A stretch of 64,000 nucleotides of DNA, taken from assembly GCA_037893245.1 (NCBI GenBank), contig JBAIAA010000510.1, forward strand, positions 434,001 to 498,000. Reading direction: 5' to 3'. The translations under genes were made by a program, and so were the position numbers. Source of the DNA: Crossaster papposus (lineage: Eukaryota > Echinodermata > Asteroidea > Velatida > Solasteridae). Positions 33,354 through 45,141 of this stretch are shown here, one piece after another. Positions within the stretch are counted from its first letter, which is position 1. Each line of letters opens with the position of its first letter. A model generated the notes under the pieces. The model did not search any database, was not told the origin of the DNA, and saw only the letters and a program-made list of their open reading frames with translations.

Positions 33354-34230
33354 AAAGTCGTACTCTTGCGGTTTGAACGCGTTCTGTAAATTTAAAGAAA
33401 GGGACATTTCCGCTTTGCCTGCACAAGTCAGTGATATCAGAGAGTTTGTAGCTTGGCTATCTTTACAGGGTTTAGCTCCCGCCACGATTACCACTTATCT
33501 TGCCGGGGTTGCATGTTATCACAAAATTAATGGGTGGCCGGATCCAACCAAAGATTTTCTGGTTTCCAAACTTCTTGAGGGTTGCCGGAGGGACCATAAT
33601 GCAGGGGACAAACGCTTGCCAATGTCGTTGCCAATTCTTTCCAAATTAATTCTGACATTTCAGCAGGTCTGTTTTTCGCATTACGAGGCTTCCCTATTTA
33701 AAGCAGTAGTGCTTAGTGCCTTTTTTGGCTTTATGCGTTTGGGAGAATTCGCTGCAAACTCAAAGCACGAAACGCAAGACTCTCTCCTCCACATTTCAGA
33801 TATACACATCACCGGTTGGGGGACTCCAACCGCTGCCGTTTTAGTTTCCTTTAACCACAGTAAAAATAATAAAACGGGAGCCCCCCAAAAGATACTGCTG
33901 AATTCCTCACGCAACCCCGATTTATGCCCTGTACGGGCCCTGCACGCCTATGTGGCAATTCGCCCCCAATGCCAAGGCCCGTTATTTTGTCATTTTGATG
34001 GCACTCCATTAACAGCATACCAGTTCAATGCAATCTTGAAAAAAGCCCTGTCCTTTTGTGGGCTGCAAGGAGGCCATTATCGTGCCCACTCATTTCGCAT
34101 AGGCGCGGCCACGACGGCTTATGAATTGGGGGTCCCTCCAACGGACATTCAACGCATGGGTCGCTGGCGATCGGACGCTGTATTTACTTATATTCGTCCC
34201 AATCCTACGGTCAATATGCCAGGAATATAA
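33334..34230 (+). CDS. Tyrosine recombinase/integrase of a mobile element
   Basis: This 298-codon frame encodes a phage-integrase-fold recombinase. A SAM-like N-terminal part (about 22-85) precedes the catalytic domain. Catalytic residues are Arg135 in FMRLGEF, His252 and Arg255 in AHSFRIGAAT, Trp278 in MGRWRSD and the nucleophile Tyr286 in FTYIRP. The HSFRIGAAT and GRWRS phrases are those of DIRS/Ngaro-type retrotransposon and related eukaryotic recombinases. The first Met and about seven residues lie in the end of the foldback element, so the true N-terminus was replaced or truncated; translation could start elsewhere. An SGNH hydrolase follows 47 bases downstream. No reverse transcriptase of this type is seen. 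Confidence 0.88.
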   Translation: MPLWRSIKSYSCGLNAFCKFKERDISALPAQVSDIREFVAWLSLQGLAPATITTYLAGVACYHKINGWPDPTKDFLVSKLLEGCRRDHNAGDKRLPMSLPILSKLILTFQQVCFSHYEASLFKAVVLSAFFGFMRLGEFAANSKHETQDSLLHISDIHITGWGTPTAAVLVSFNHSKNNKTGAPQKILLNSSRNPDLCPVRALHAYVAIRPQCQGPLFCHFDGTPLTAYQFNAILKKALSFCGLQGGHYRAHSFRIGAATTAYELGVPPTDIQRMGRWRSDAVFTYIRPNPTVNMPGI

Positions 34231-34277
34231 GGATACTGACAACATTAGGATATAATAATTCCCTTGTTTGCACTAAT

Positions 34278-34808
34278 TTGACAGGTCCCGTGTGGATCGT
34301 TGGGGATTCCCTCATTCGCTGGGTAGCGCAGCCTTTGGATCCCAATATCACTGTGTTGTGGCAAGGCAAAAGCGGTGCCGGACTAAACGATCTTCCTGAA
34401 TTACTACAAAGTATACAAGGGCCCCTTCCTTCCGTTATCATTGTACATTTGGGTTCAAATGACCTGGGCAATATTGATTTTTTCTCGATGCGACAACGCG
34501 TTGTGATTTTTATGCAGTTTTGTAGAAATACATATCCAGATACACTTTTGCTCTGGTCTAAAATACTCCCCAGGGCGTTCTATTACGGGGCCAATCCCCA
34601 GGACAGTATGGACAGGCAACGGCGAGCAGTTAACCGCTGGGCAAGGTCCCGCTGCGGCAGATTGGGCGCAATCAGTTTAAATCACCCCCAAATCATTCGA
34701 ACCCATTTTCACTTGTATAGGCAAGATGGGGTGCATCTTTCACCCGCTGGCAATACAATTTTCAGGGAAAATTTTCAGTCGGCCATTCGACACTTCATGT
34801 ACGGTTAG
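34278..34808 (+). CDS. SGNH-family hydrolase ORF linked to the recombinase
   Basis: 176 codons. It has all four SGNH blocks: Ser11 in IVGDSLIR, a Gly in GKSGAGL (block II), Asn61 in HLGSNDLG and the Asp150/His153 pair in QDGVHLS. The family hydrolyses esters (lipids, acetyl groups). No signal peptide is visible, so a cytosolic product is expected. It sits immediately after the recombinase on the same strand, and similar hydrolase ORFs are known to me from some tyrosine-recombinase retrotransposons. The frame is open and full length for the domain, so recently active. The substrate is unknown. Confidence 0.85.
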   Translation: MTGPVWIVGDSLIRWVAQPLDPNITVLWQGKSGAGLNDLPELLQSIQGPLPSVIIVHLGSNDLGNIDFFSMRQRVVIFMQFCRNTYPDTLLLWSKILPRAFYYGANPQDSMDRQRRAVNRWARSRCGRLGAISLNHPQIIRTHFHLYRQDGVHLSPAGNTIFRENFQSAIRHFMYG

Positions 34809-35626
34809 TTGTAGGCCTACCGTATTTGGAGCGATGAATGTTCGAATTGGGTTGTTTTTCTTTCCTTGGCCGCGCGAGCGCGTGTGGCCTTTTTGGTGCA
34901 AGTGAAATAAAACAGCCCATGAGTTTTTCCCTGCTTTGTTAATATAAAGGGCCATGATCTATACCAATTAAAGGAACGATTTAACAATTTAGCCCTAACT
35001 TAGATTATTGTTGTTAACAGGTGATCGCTCGTCCCCTGAGTCAGTACAACAGGGGATGAGCACCGTTCCTTCCTTCTGTAAGTACAAACCAAGGAACGAA
35101 CGGGCCTGTAAACTATATAGTGTGTATGTATTCTAGTTTTGTCTTGTTAAAGGATTGTATATACGTGTAGTTTAATGTCTTGCAGATGTTGGCTATCATT
35201 GTGCAAATGGTGGCAGTTAACTGACCTAACGGTAGGTTGACCTGGTCTCCTGGCGGGGTCAACAAACCAGGTCACTCGATGATCGAAACACTAACTTCAC
35301 AAGAAAATTGGTTCTGGGCCTTTGATGCCCAGGGGCTGTTGGCGCCCATTGTGTAGAATGATTAATGGTCTAGGCTGATGGTGCCTAGGGGCTTATGGTG
35401 CCCAAACTCTGACATTGGTACAGAGCTGATGGTGCTCTGGGGGCTGTTGGTGCCCCATAGCAAGTGAAGTTAAATACCTGTGGTGATACACAATTCCCGG
35501 TGGCCCCTCATAAAACGGTAGCCGGGAAAATTGTTTTGAGAACGTTTTCAATAAAATTCGTTTGGCTGAGGCGTATAACCACACAAATCGTGACTGTGTC
35601 CGTATCATTTATTTATCTGCTTATAA
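34809..35626. other. 3' flank of the recombinase element with short repeats
   Basis: No gene is seen. Inverted copies of a GGAACGA-type motif occur at 34970-35100, with a GCTCGTCCCCTGA / CAGGGGATGAGC hairpin (35027-35060). Three degenerate tandem units based on GATGGTGCC...GGGGCTGTTGGTGCCC lie at 35325-35460. These may be the terminal repeats of the tyrosine-recombinase element, which in Ngaro-like elements are split direct repeats; not proven. Confidence 0.35.
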
Positions 35627-36209
35627 CAAATTTTATCCCTCAAAGATCAAATTATTTATAAGCAGGAACATGGAATTACCGCGTAGGCCGCTTCAGGCCC
35701 AATGCGTGTATAAACCGCACTGAGTCTAAGCCGCAAGAAAACTGTACATACATAAAAGACAAGAGGGTGACTGGAAAGTTTTCCAACGGCATAAACCAAT
35801 CAGATCACGGGAATGCTAACCAATATTCATGCGGTGTTATACCACGGCAAACCAAGCCATGCGGCCACTTTGGTCTCAGCCTTCGGCGAATGAACACTTT
35901 GAAAACGTTCGGCGAACGATTCGCCGAACGTTTTCAAAGTGTTCATTCGCCGAAGGCTGAGACCAAAGTGGCCGCATGGCTTGGTTTGCCGTGGTATAAC
36001 ACCGCATGAATATTGGTTAGCATTCCCGTGATCTGATTGGTTTATGCCGTTGGAAAACTTTCCAGTCACCCTCTTGTCTTTTATGTATGTACAGTTTTCT
36101 TGCGGCTTAGACTCAGTGCGGTTTATACACGCATTGGGCCTGAAGCGGCCTACGCGGTAATTCCATGTTCCTGCTTATAAATAATTTGATCTTTGAGGGA
36201 TAAAATTTG
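35627..36209. repeat. Perfect 583-bp palindrome
   Basis: Arms of 290 bp (35627-35916 and 35920-36209) are exact reverse complements around a 3-base spacer CGA. I compared nearly the whole arm base by base and found no mismatch. Identical 80-codon frames on both strands are a consequence. The outer flanks show no clear target duplication. It may be a young foldback/MITE or an assembly artefact from an inverted join. Confidence 0.9.
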
Positions 36210-38685
36210 ATACCGACTCCAATTTTAAACGTGACTTTTCTGACGATAACATTGAACAGTTTATTGTTGATCTTAATGAGACAGACTGGAGTCCCATAAT
36301 AACTTATGATGTTAACGTAATGTACGATGTATTTATTGATCATGTTACGAAACTGTATAATCATCATTTCCCCCAAGTAGAAATCAATATTAATTTTAAC
36401 AAACATAAATCTTCTTGGTTAACAAATGGTATTTATAACTCTATAAGAAAACATAATTATTTATACAAACAGTATTTGAAAACTCATTCTATACAAAATA
36501 AAACCTGTTATACGAAATTTAGAAATAAACTCAATAGCTTGATTAAACTTGCTAAGAAAAACTATTTTAGTTTTAGATTTAACCACGAAAAATCGAACAT
36601 CAAAGGTATCTGGAAACTTATTAATTCCTTGCTAAACAAATCTCAATCCAAGCATAATCCATCTTGTTTTGTCTGTGATAATAATGAAGTCCACGGTCAT
36701 AGAAATATAGCTGATGCATTTAATAATTACTTTGTTAATATTGGTAATAATATTGCTAGTCAGCTTCCGACTCCTGATACAACTTTCGAGTTCTACCTTA
36801 ATAATAGATGTTCAAATTCGTTTTTCTTTATTCCCGTTTTACAAGAAGACATAGTAGATATTATTAATAAAATGTCCAGCGGTAAGGCACCAGGATGGGA
36901 CTGTATTAGTTCTATTGTACTAAAAGAAAAAGCTAAATATTCCTTTGCCAAGCCACTTGCCCTTATTGTTAACAAATCTATTACTTCAGGAATAATCCCT
37001 GATGGATTACAGATTGGCAAAGTCGTTCCGGGCTATATACACAAAAATGAAATAAGAATGAAATTGCAAGTTACAGACCCATATCAATCTTGTAAATTTT
37101 CAGTAAAGTGTTTCAGAAGTTGATTTTTAATCGTCTGATATCATTTGTGGACAAAAATGGTATATTGTCTGATTCTCAATTTGGTTTTAGGAAACATAGG
37201 TCCACCGAGATGCCTATAGTTCAGGTTGTTAATAAAATACTTGGTGCCATTGATAATAAGAAACTATCTATTGGAATTGTTTTGGACCTGTCAAAGGCCT
37301 TTGACACGGTTAATCATGACATCCTCATTCGGAAATTAGACCAGTATGGTATACGTGGTATTGCTTTGGAATGGTTTAAAAGTTATCTTTGTAATAGAAA
37401 GCAATTTGTGTGTTACAATTCTGCCATCTCCATGGATCAATATATTTCATGTGGGGTACCTCAAGGTTCTGTGTTGGGCCCATTATTATTTCTTATTTAC
37501 ATAAACGATATTTGTAATTCTTCGAAAATTATTTCATTTTGTTTATTTGCAGACGATACAAGTTTATTGTATGACCATAATGATATTAATACTGGTATTC
37601 AAAACTTAAATGTTGAACTTGTTAAGATTTCATCTTAGCTGTTATCTAATAAATTATCTGTCAATCTCTTCAAAACAAATTATATTATTTTCAGTTCTGG
37701 TAATTGTAAATATTCTCAAACTGTTCCCTTGGTATTAAATGGTATCATTCTTCAACAAGTTTCCAATACCAACCTTTTAGGTATTAACATTGATAGTCAT
37801 TTAAGTTGGTCTAATCATATCAATACTTTGGCTACTAGTACTAAGGTCTCTAAAAAGATTGGTGTTATGAATCGATTGAAGCCGATTCTTCCCAGTAATG
37901 TTTTATTAACATTGTATAATTCGTTCATACTTTCTTATTTAAATTATTCAGTTATTGTCTGGGGTGGCTCAATTTCTCAACATAATAAATAATTTCTCTT
38001 ACAAAAAAAAGAGCTGTACGTATTATTTCTAAAGCAGGTTATTTGGATCACACAACTCCTCTATTTGCCCATTTGAACCTGCTTAAGTTGACTAATATTT
38101 ATTATTTTAATCTTGGCATATTTATGTTTAAACTAATGAATAATTTATTACCCCATTGCTTTAATCATCTTTTCATTTTAAAATCAGATGTTCATTGTTA
38201 TGTAACTAGAAGTACATCTCGAAAACTTTTGTATCAACATTTTAACCGTACATCTTTATTTAAAAAAATAGTCCCAAACAACGTGGAATCAAATTTTGGA
38301 ATAGTCTGACGGATGTCGAGCAGTCTTGTTCTCTGTATATTTTTAGGAAAAAAAATCAAACTTAACTTGCTCAATGATGGTAATTAATTAATTTATTATT
38401 TGGCCTGATCTCCTGTAAAGTGTAATTGTTTATTGTAGTCCTTGTATGTTGTCCGTAGTTAATGTGTCTGGGTTGGGGTAAGGGTGGGGGATAGGGAAAG
38501 GAATAAAAGCTTCGGCTTCTTCTTTTTCCTCAATGTTGACATGTTCTTTTTTCTACACTCAGTAGTTTAATTTTCACATTATCATTTAATTAACTGTTTG
38601 TATTTATATTGTGCTTACTTGTAATGATTGTTTTGTTGTTGCCAACATTGAAATACGTGTGTGAATAAACTTGAAACTTGAATAG
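36210..38685 (+). pseudogene. Non-LTR retrotransposon (jockey/CR1-like), 5'-truncated ORF2
   Basis: The reverse transcriptase is readable across frames: SSGKAPGWDCIS near 36880, SQFGFRKHRST near 37170, VLDLSKAFDTVNHDIL near 37285, GVPQGSVLGPLLFLIY near 37455, and the catalytic FADDTSLLY near 37545. The endonuclease domain is missing; the element starts at the edge of the palindrome. Frameshifts near 37050, a stop at 37636 (SS before TAG), and breaks at about 37990 and 38309 inactivate it. The 3' end is an AT-rich untranslated tail ending in AAACTTGAAACTTGAATAG just before block B at 38691, typical of simple 3' tails of this group. Confidence 0.85.
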
Positions 38686-38690
38686 GAAGC

Positions 38691-39309
38691 AAACTGCGAA
38701 TCCGATTGGGCCTACTGCAAGGTCCATCTAGCAGTCAATCATTGTGTTAGAGAACAACATAGTCCAGCGAAAGGGCTATCTAGCCCGGCTATCCAGCGCA
38801 CCGGGGCCAACCACCCTCAACGGTTCCCGAACCGAGTGAACATCAGTGGAGAGAAAATCGTCGCGAAATTTCGGTGAGATACAAGTTGGTACAAAAACAA
38901 ACAAAAATGTGTCTTAAAAAAAAAATAGAAAAAATAATAATAAGAGAATTGTCGCTTTTGCCGTTTTGGACGCGATGCGTCTGAAGCAGAGAGCTATATT
39001 AAAGTAATTTAATATAGCTCTATAGTCTGAAGTAACTGTTTTGAAAAAAATAATGTGTAGCGCCCTCAAAAGTCGAGGCGCGAATAGTTTTAGTAATGGC
39101 GGCGCCCTTGGCCTGTTTATATGATTATGAAACAGCTGTAATTTGTAAGGAACTTTTTCTTTCGCTGTTTTATTTGGAGTTGAAAAGGCAACGTCAAAGG
39201 TAAAAATGTGCCTGTGCAGTATAGAGAAAGTTTGTTTTATAAAAGACGCATATCTTTGATGTATGTAGGCTAGTATAGGTCAAAGAAACATGTTTTGGAC
39301 GGTGTGTAC
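38691..39309. repeat. Left end of duplicated block B
   Basis: It is the counterpart of 15651-16210. It begins exactly where the non-LTR tail ends. It has an extra palindromic hairpin at 38985-39016 (AGAGCTATATTAAAG and its complement). Confidence 0.85.
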
Positions 39310-39334
39310 AGTCATAGAGCTGTAGTACAGTTGT

Positions 39335-39385
39335 TTTCCTAGTTCCGGATTTTTCCTAGTTCCGGATTTTTCCTAGTTCCGGATC
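39335..39385. repeat. Three tandem copies of TTTTTCCTAGTTCCGGA
   Basis: Three 17-base units run back to back. No gene in 39310-39780. Block homology to 20240-20600 resumes near 39790. Confidence 0.7.
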
Positions 39386-40587
39386 GCTTCAAATAAAAAC
39401 CTACCTCTTATGGCTTGGTCTCCAATACTATTGTTTTAGATGAAGTGCATTTTGAGAAGAAACATACAAGCTTTTTGTTACATAAATATCTTTTCAATAA
39501 AATATCCAGAAAAGGAATTTTGGCTAGATTTTCGACTCGTACTTTGACATGTTTGGACGGTTTGTAGAAATCACGTGCATTTGAATCGGCGAACATTGCT
39601 CAACATTTTGAGGCCTGATTTTCTCACTTTTTTGAAAGGTAAGATTACACTGATACTGTGTTAGTGCCTACTGGGGACAAGCAGCATTTTTGTAAGTGGC
39701 CGTTTTCCGTGACATTTTTGGGGAAAAGTGTGGGAGGTCATGCCGGGATCGATGTGCACACATTTTGTAAAGCAATCCAAAGGACTCTTGCTTGGACCCT
39801 ATATCACCCGACATATCCACATGTTGAAAAAGGTGATTTTAGGGTCCAAGTTACTCTGACTAATGTTTGCCCAAAGCAACATCCAATTTCACCCTCAAAA
39901 CGGCCACAAAAGTACTTGATTAGCCATCTGAGATGCAAGTACACATCGACGAATAAGATTGTGGTACTAAGGTTTACTTACGATTCTGATGAAAAGTGAA
40001 ATTTCAAGGTTAATTCCGCAAGCTGCAACAGTAGCGCGTTGGAAATAGTGTGACGTCATCAGCCGCAAACGTCTTTAATAAAGTGGTGTCAGATTTCACG
40101 CGCTAATTATGTTAACGCGCGGTCGGCGCTAATAAGAAAATGCTCCTTTATATTGATATTATTGATGATTTAGAGTATAATTTGTTTTTGCCAGGAGCTT
40201 GTCTGATTTCTTACATTTATTTTTTTTGGGTGGGGGGTGATTTTATTATAACGGGAAAGCATTGAGAGTTTGTAAATTAGTGCAAATATTAAACAGTGAA
40301 AATGAAACCTTTTGCGTTATTCGGCGCGGTTTTTTTTTTTGTGGCGCCAAAAGGAAAGTTTGTTCAACATATTGGCCGAATTTCATGTCAATCGGGATAT
40401 GCTCTTAGTTTTTATGGCGCCCCTAAAATTAATAAAGTCGGCAGAATCCGACGCCTGTCAACTGTTTAGTCTTGATTCCAAACGCTCTAAAATCGACGAT
40501 AAACTCACATTAATGCGCCCTCATGCGTCCTCCGCTTTTAACTATCTAGCGCGGCAATTAATTTTTTCAGCGCCGCCGCGTCGAACC

Positions 40588-40761
40588 TAGTCTTTGGGCA
40601 AGACGTTGCTTAATTCGCAGCCACGAGAGGGCGCTATCGCGAAAAACCATCATCACTCGCCATCCTGTCCGTTGTTACGGACAGGATGGCGAGTGATGAT
40701 GGTTTTTCGCGATAGCGCCCTCTCGTGGCTGCAAATTAAGCAACGTCTTGCCCAAAGACTA
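40588..40761. repeat. Hairpin MITE, TAGTCTT ends, 9-bp target duplication
   Basis: 85-bp arms pair with one mismatch around a TGTT loop. The end TAGTCTTTGGGCAAGACGT resembles the end of the MITE at 7809. The flanks CGTCGAACC at 40579-40587 and 40762-40770 are identical 9-bp repeats. Confidence 0.85.
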
Positions 40762-42225
40762 CGTCGAACCCTGACGGCGGGGTTATTGTGGTTTGGTTTT
40801 TCCTTATGATTTTGTTTTGGTAACTCAAACATCGGACACTCAAATAAAGTGAGTTTGAAGAAAAGTTTTGTTGGACAATGGCTTCGATTGTTCTCTGTTC
40901 TTTTATTTAGTTTTAATTAATTCAACTCTGACTATGCGGGTTTCTGTAGTAGGCCTATAGTACGACTAAATTACATACTGATGGCAAGCTTAATATACAA
41001 ATTAAGAAATAAATACATATAAAATAGCCACCAACTTTGACAATCTTCTAAAATTATGATGTACAAAGAAAATGCCTTCACAAGGCTTTGTCAGGCAGGC
41101 CAATCATAATATGCGGTCAAAAAGTACTTAAATAGTACACGTTTCTTTAGGTTGCAGGCAATAAATACCATGCCAATCGACTGCGTCGCCCGTTTTAATC
41201 GCTGCCTAAAGCGTATACCAATTAAACGGGTATCATTCTTGCAGATAGCGCAATACGGATATATATGTACATGTACGTATATTGGAACAGCACGAAAATT
41301 AAGTGCGTCTTTACATGGTGAGTCAAAACAATATTTAAACCATATTTATGTCGTGTTATTTACCCAATAATAGGTAAGGTTTTTTACGTCAAAATACATT
41401 GCTTCTAACAGCATTCCAATTTGTATTCATTATTTTGTACATACCAGATTTAATAGTGTCGGACTTGTGTAATACACTCACAATGTTACCATTTTAAATA
41501 TATTACCTGCACGTTTGTAACTTGTCGTTTGGACATGTGTTAAATTCGAAGGTGCCGTGAATATTTCTTGTTGCGAAAGACCTCCGACTTCACTTCATAA
41601 ACATAAGGTTGGGAGCTATACACTACTGCCCCAAATCGTAATAATTATATTAGTCATATTTATAGAAAGATTATTCATCAATTAGTATAGGCCTACAGGT
41701 TGGCCTTAGGCTGGTTCGTCTTTTTGTGGGTCACACTGTATACAATATTTTTTTCTTCAAGAGCAAGCCACATAGGCCTATTGATAAAGTACTTTTTATA
41801 ATTTGATCCATTTCCGTTTACTCTCCCTGTAGAGACTGAATTCAACCACATCACGCTCCGTCAAGAGGCTTGTGGAGTGGAGCACTTCTAAGAAAGAAAA
41901 TAATTGACCAAAAATTTGGCTCATGTTGCTGGTCTTTAGGATCATTCTACCATTCCACATGACATCGTCGGAAACAGCTACAAGTGGTGAGCCGGTCATA
42001 CCGGTATATAGGCCTAAAAGTGAAAGTCCTTCTGTCTCGACTCGTTCTTAACCGGCATTAGACGGAACGGTGCCGACTGGTGGTGATAACAACCTTCGTC
42101 CATCAAACTGACGGTTGCGAACAGACTGTGATGACAAGTGTGCTCAATAACGTGCTTCTGTTGCCAAGTTAACCACAACGGTTAAAGCGCTGAAAGAACT
42201 AACAAGTGAATTTTTTGTTAAATAC

Positions 42226-42410
42226 TCTCTCCGTCAGTTTCACACCGAGTTCGTAACGCGCGCCTTCCGCCCTTTGCGAATCCGCGATATATGCATGCTG
42301 CATGCTGCGCGCATTGATATTTTTATTAAGCCTGCACGCAGCATCGCGCATACAACGCACGTCGTTATACGAACTCGAGTCGGTATGAAACTGATGAAGA
42401 GAGCGCAACG
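42226..42410. repeat. Imperfect inverted-repeat segment
   Basis: CTCTCTCCGTCAGTTTCA at the left pairs imperfectly with TGAAACTGATGAAGAGAG at the right, with inner GAGTTCGTAACG / CGTTATACGAACTC blocks. Probably a MITE. Confidence 0.5.
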
Positions 42411-43925
42411 TTACTAAAACAAATTGTACATGTGTATAAATGAGCCTTGCTCTATATACCTTCACATAATTGTCTACGTACTATCACAGACATAAATAAA
42501 AACAAGGAATAAGCAATGTCCCTTCAAGATTGCTGCTATTCATAATCATCAAAAAAATACCCATAGGACTATTTTCACCGTAAACTGGCTTAAGACACGT
42601 TGCGGCGGATTAGATAAGCATAGGCTGGTTACTGTCTCGAACTCACATAATTTGTTGACTGAACGATTGGTGTGTACGTAATAATAACTTGAAACTACTA
42701 AAAGTAATGTATTAATATCTTTATGTTAATTATATCTTCATGTAAATTTCGTTGTGACATGGTACAAACTAATATTGTGTTAATGGAGACATTTAACTTC
42801 ATCGCGGATGAAATGCAAGGATGAAAATAACTCAATTCTGAGCTGTAAATGAGAACGGAAAAAAGAACAAACTCCAAGAATAAATACTAAAATTATAACA
42901 AAGAAGTATGAATAAAATAATGAAGTGATTAACGATTATACGTGAATAAAAACAGTTTACAAATAAAATGAAAAGAAAATACTAGGTCTGTGATTAACAA
43001 CATAAAACACATTGACCTACGTAAGGAAGAGATTTAACCAATTACACGGGAAAATGTCATTAACAACTGGTGTTAAAACGGAAAGAGCAACAATAACATT
43101 TAAACAGCAATAAACCGTACACGGAGTAAAAACTACAGCTTACACTACAGGGGATAATAATAATAAGTTGCTAGTCAAGCGCCGAATGCGAACGTATGCT
43201 TTCTGGAGTTTGCTTTGTCACACGAGGGCGTTCTTCTGCCAAGGGCGGAGCTAGCTAGTACGTTCGGTCATGGTTTTCAAACGTTTGAATTCTAGACTAA
43301 ACAACACAAAAGATTTATCTTGACAATAGGAAAGAGGATTTGTGCGGCAAAACCCGCACTGCGCGTAATTTCACATTATTGTGTTCTTCTCTTATATTCA
43401 ATTACACTATCGGCGCGGTTAGAAAACGGCCGCGTTTAAACAAGCGTATCTCCCCAACCGGTTGTTAAATTTTGGAAATTGAAGTAGTTTTGAAATCTGT
43501 GTTTTAAAATCGATACGCTCTACTTATTTTTTTACCAGTAATAATATTCTGATTACTTTTTAAAAGTTCCTAGCAACAGACACTTTGTTCTTGAAAAATA
43601 GTGCATGCCGACCGTACCACTATAGTTGATACTGAAGTAAGAATATGTAAGTAGAATCACCAACATAAACTTTTCCAAAAAATAATAATAATAATTATAC
43701 CCAAACTTAGAAATAAATATATTACGTGGCAGGGATTAACGATTTATGCAAATTATCCAATTTCCACCACTTGGATTTTTTGAGATTTTTAGTATGTCAT
43801 TCTAGGGACCAGAAGTGCACTGTGGTGAAAAATATTCTATTGCAATTTATGTGAGGTCAAAACTTATTTTCCTTGGACTATTTAATATTGTGATTTGGAA
43901 TAATACATGGAGGAGTGGTTTATGA

Positions 43926-44005
43926 CCAATCAGGGTATTACAAAGGACATTTTGTTATGAGGCGCTAGCTTCACGCGTAATGTACGCGCCCAAACCGCTA
44001 TAAAA
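43926..44005 (+). promoter_or_regulatory. CCAAT and TATA promoter, copy B
   Basis: CCAAT at 43926-43930 and TATAAAA at 43999-44005, with about the same spacing as copy A (20932 and 21006). Downstream, a roughly 320-base insertion (about 44192-44512) interrupts the leader relative to copy A. Confidence 0.5.
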
Positions 44006-45141
44006 GACGAGCCAAATCAGTGCTCGGGGTTCAGAGATTCAGATCGATGTTCAAGTCGTGACTGGTTCTGGCCCGGTAGACCTAGTCCACGGAGCGCGTC
44101 TTACTCGACGTTCGATTGCAATACACATTGACGCTCCGTCTCATTGTTACACACATAGACATTCGGTTTATGTGCATTAGGCATAGTGTGTGCTTGTAGT
44201 ATTGGAAGCATCGAACAGATAAGAAAACTGTTATTATTCTTTGAAGCCACAGCACGATCTCTCCAGTCTCTTTAGTCATTTAGTACTCGTACCAGTATTT
44301 TCACGCCCGTTACAATATATAAGTTTATAACACCTCACCCATGCCATGGAGGTTTCCTACCTTCATGCCTCACCCAAAGATTCGGCTTGGTTTGGATACT
44401 TTAAAATTATAATCTAAATACAGTTTAAATGAATTATAATCTAAATACATGTACAGTTAAAATGAACTTTTATTTCAATCCAGCTCCGTAGCGCTGGCTC
44501 TTTGAAACAATACCCGCTACGATCAGCATACATTTACACACAAATACCGCGCCATGGGTACTACTTTGGTTGCTAATGGTATAGTACTTTGGTTGCTACG
44601 GGTATAGTACTTTTGGTCGTGCACAGAAAGATAGTAAAAATAGAAAATACCATGTGACTAGCTCTCGGTCAATCAAGACACCGAGTCTTTGGGTATACTC
44701 ATACATTTTTATGCAATCAAAAAAATATATGATGGTTAAAATAATAAATTGTACACAGAAACAAGACAAATTGTCAAAGGAACAAGAAAAATTGTCGAAA
44801 ATTACCCTATGTACAGAACACCCTGTTCGTATCAACTGAATACTTTCCTTATCAGGACGACCTACAACTTTTCCGTTTACATTTTGTATTTACCTGACCT
44901 TTTCTGTTTGTGTTTTCTATTCATGTAATTTAGTGTCATACTACTAGCTGTACGTGATAATCCCATCGTTTGTCAGTCATGTCTGCAACCGAGGTATTTG
45001 ACGTTTGTGTCGTCGGGGCAGGTTTGTGGGGCAGTGCAGCCGCCAAATATTGCTGAGTGGCCTGGTATCTTGGTTTGCCTTATTGGACCCAGCGAACCAG
45101 TCACGAAGAGGTATGATTTTTGTTTCCCACTCGGGATTTCA

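Larger units (their letters stand above)
40032..43572. mobile_element. 3.5-kb insertion specific to block B
   Basis: Block A is continuous across this point (20576-20600). In B, GCAACAG occurs on both sides (40025-40031 and 43573-43579), as a 7-bp duplication expected of an insertion. The left edge begins TAGCGCG; the right edge read in reverse begins TAGGAAC, so terminal repeats are weak. No recognisable transposase is found. It contains the hairpin MITE at 40588, an inverted-repeat segment at 42226-42410, and a minus-strand frame at 41796-41999 of unknown nature. Confidence 0.5.

Noticed and set aside
31250..33600. CRISPR-like appearance of regular repeats at 31430-31750
   Set aside because: Units are contiguous with no variable spacers, and the context is eukaryotic; it is a satellite inside a foldback element.
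35767..36069. Identical 80-codon frames on both strands
   Set aside because: Consequence of the perfect palindrome.
41796..41999. 67-codon minus-strand frame with an internal TTTTCTTTCTTAG acceptor-like site
   Set aside because: Sequence is plausible as coding but has no recognisable domain and lies in an uncharacterised insertion.
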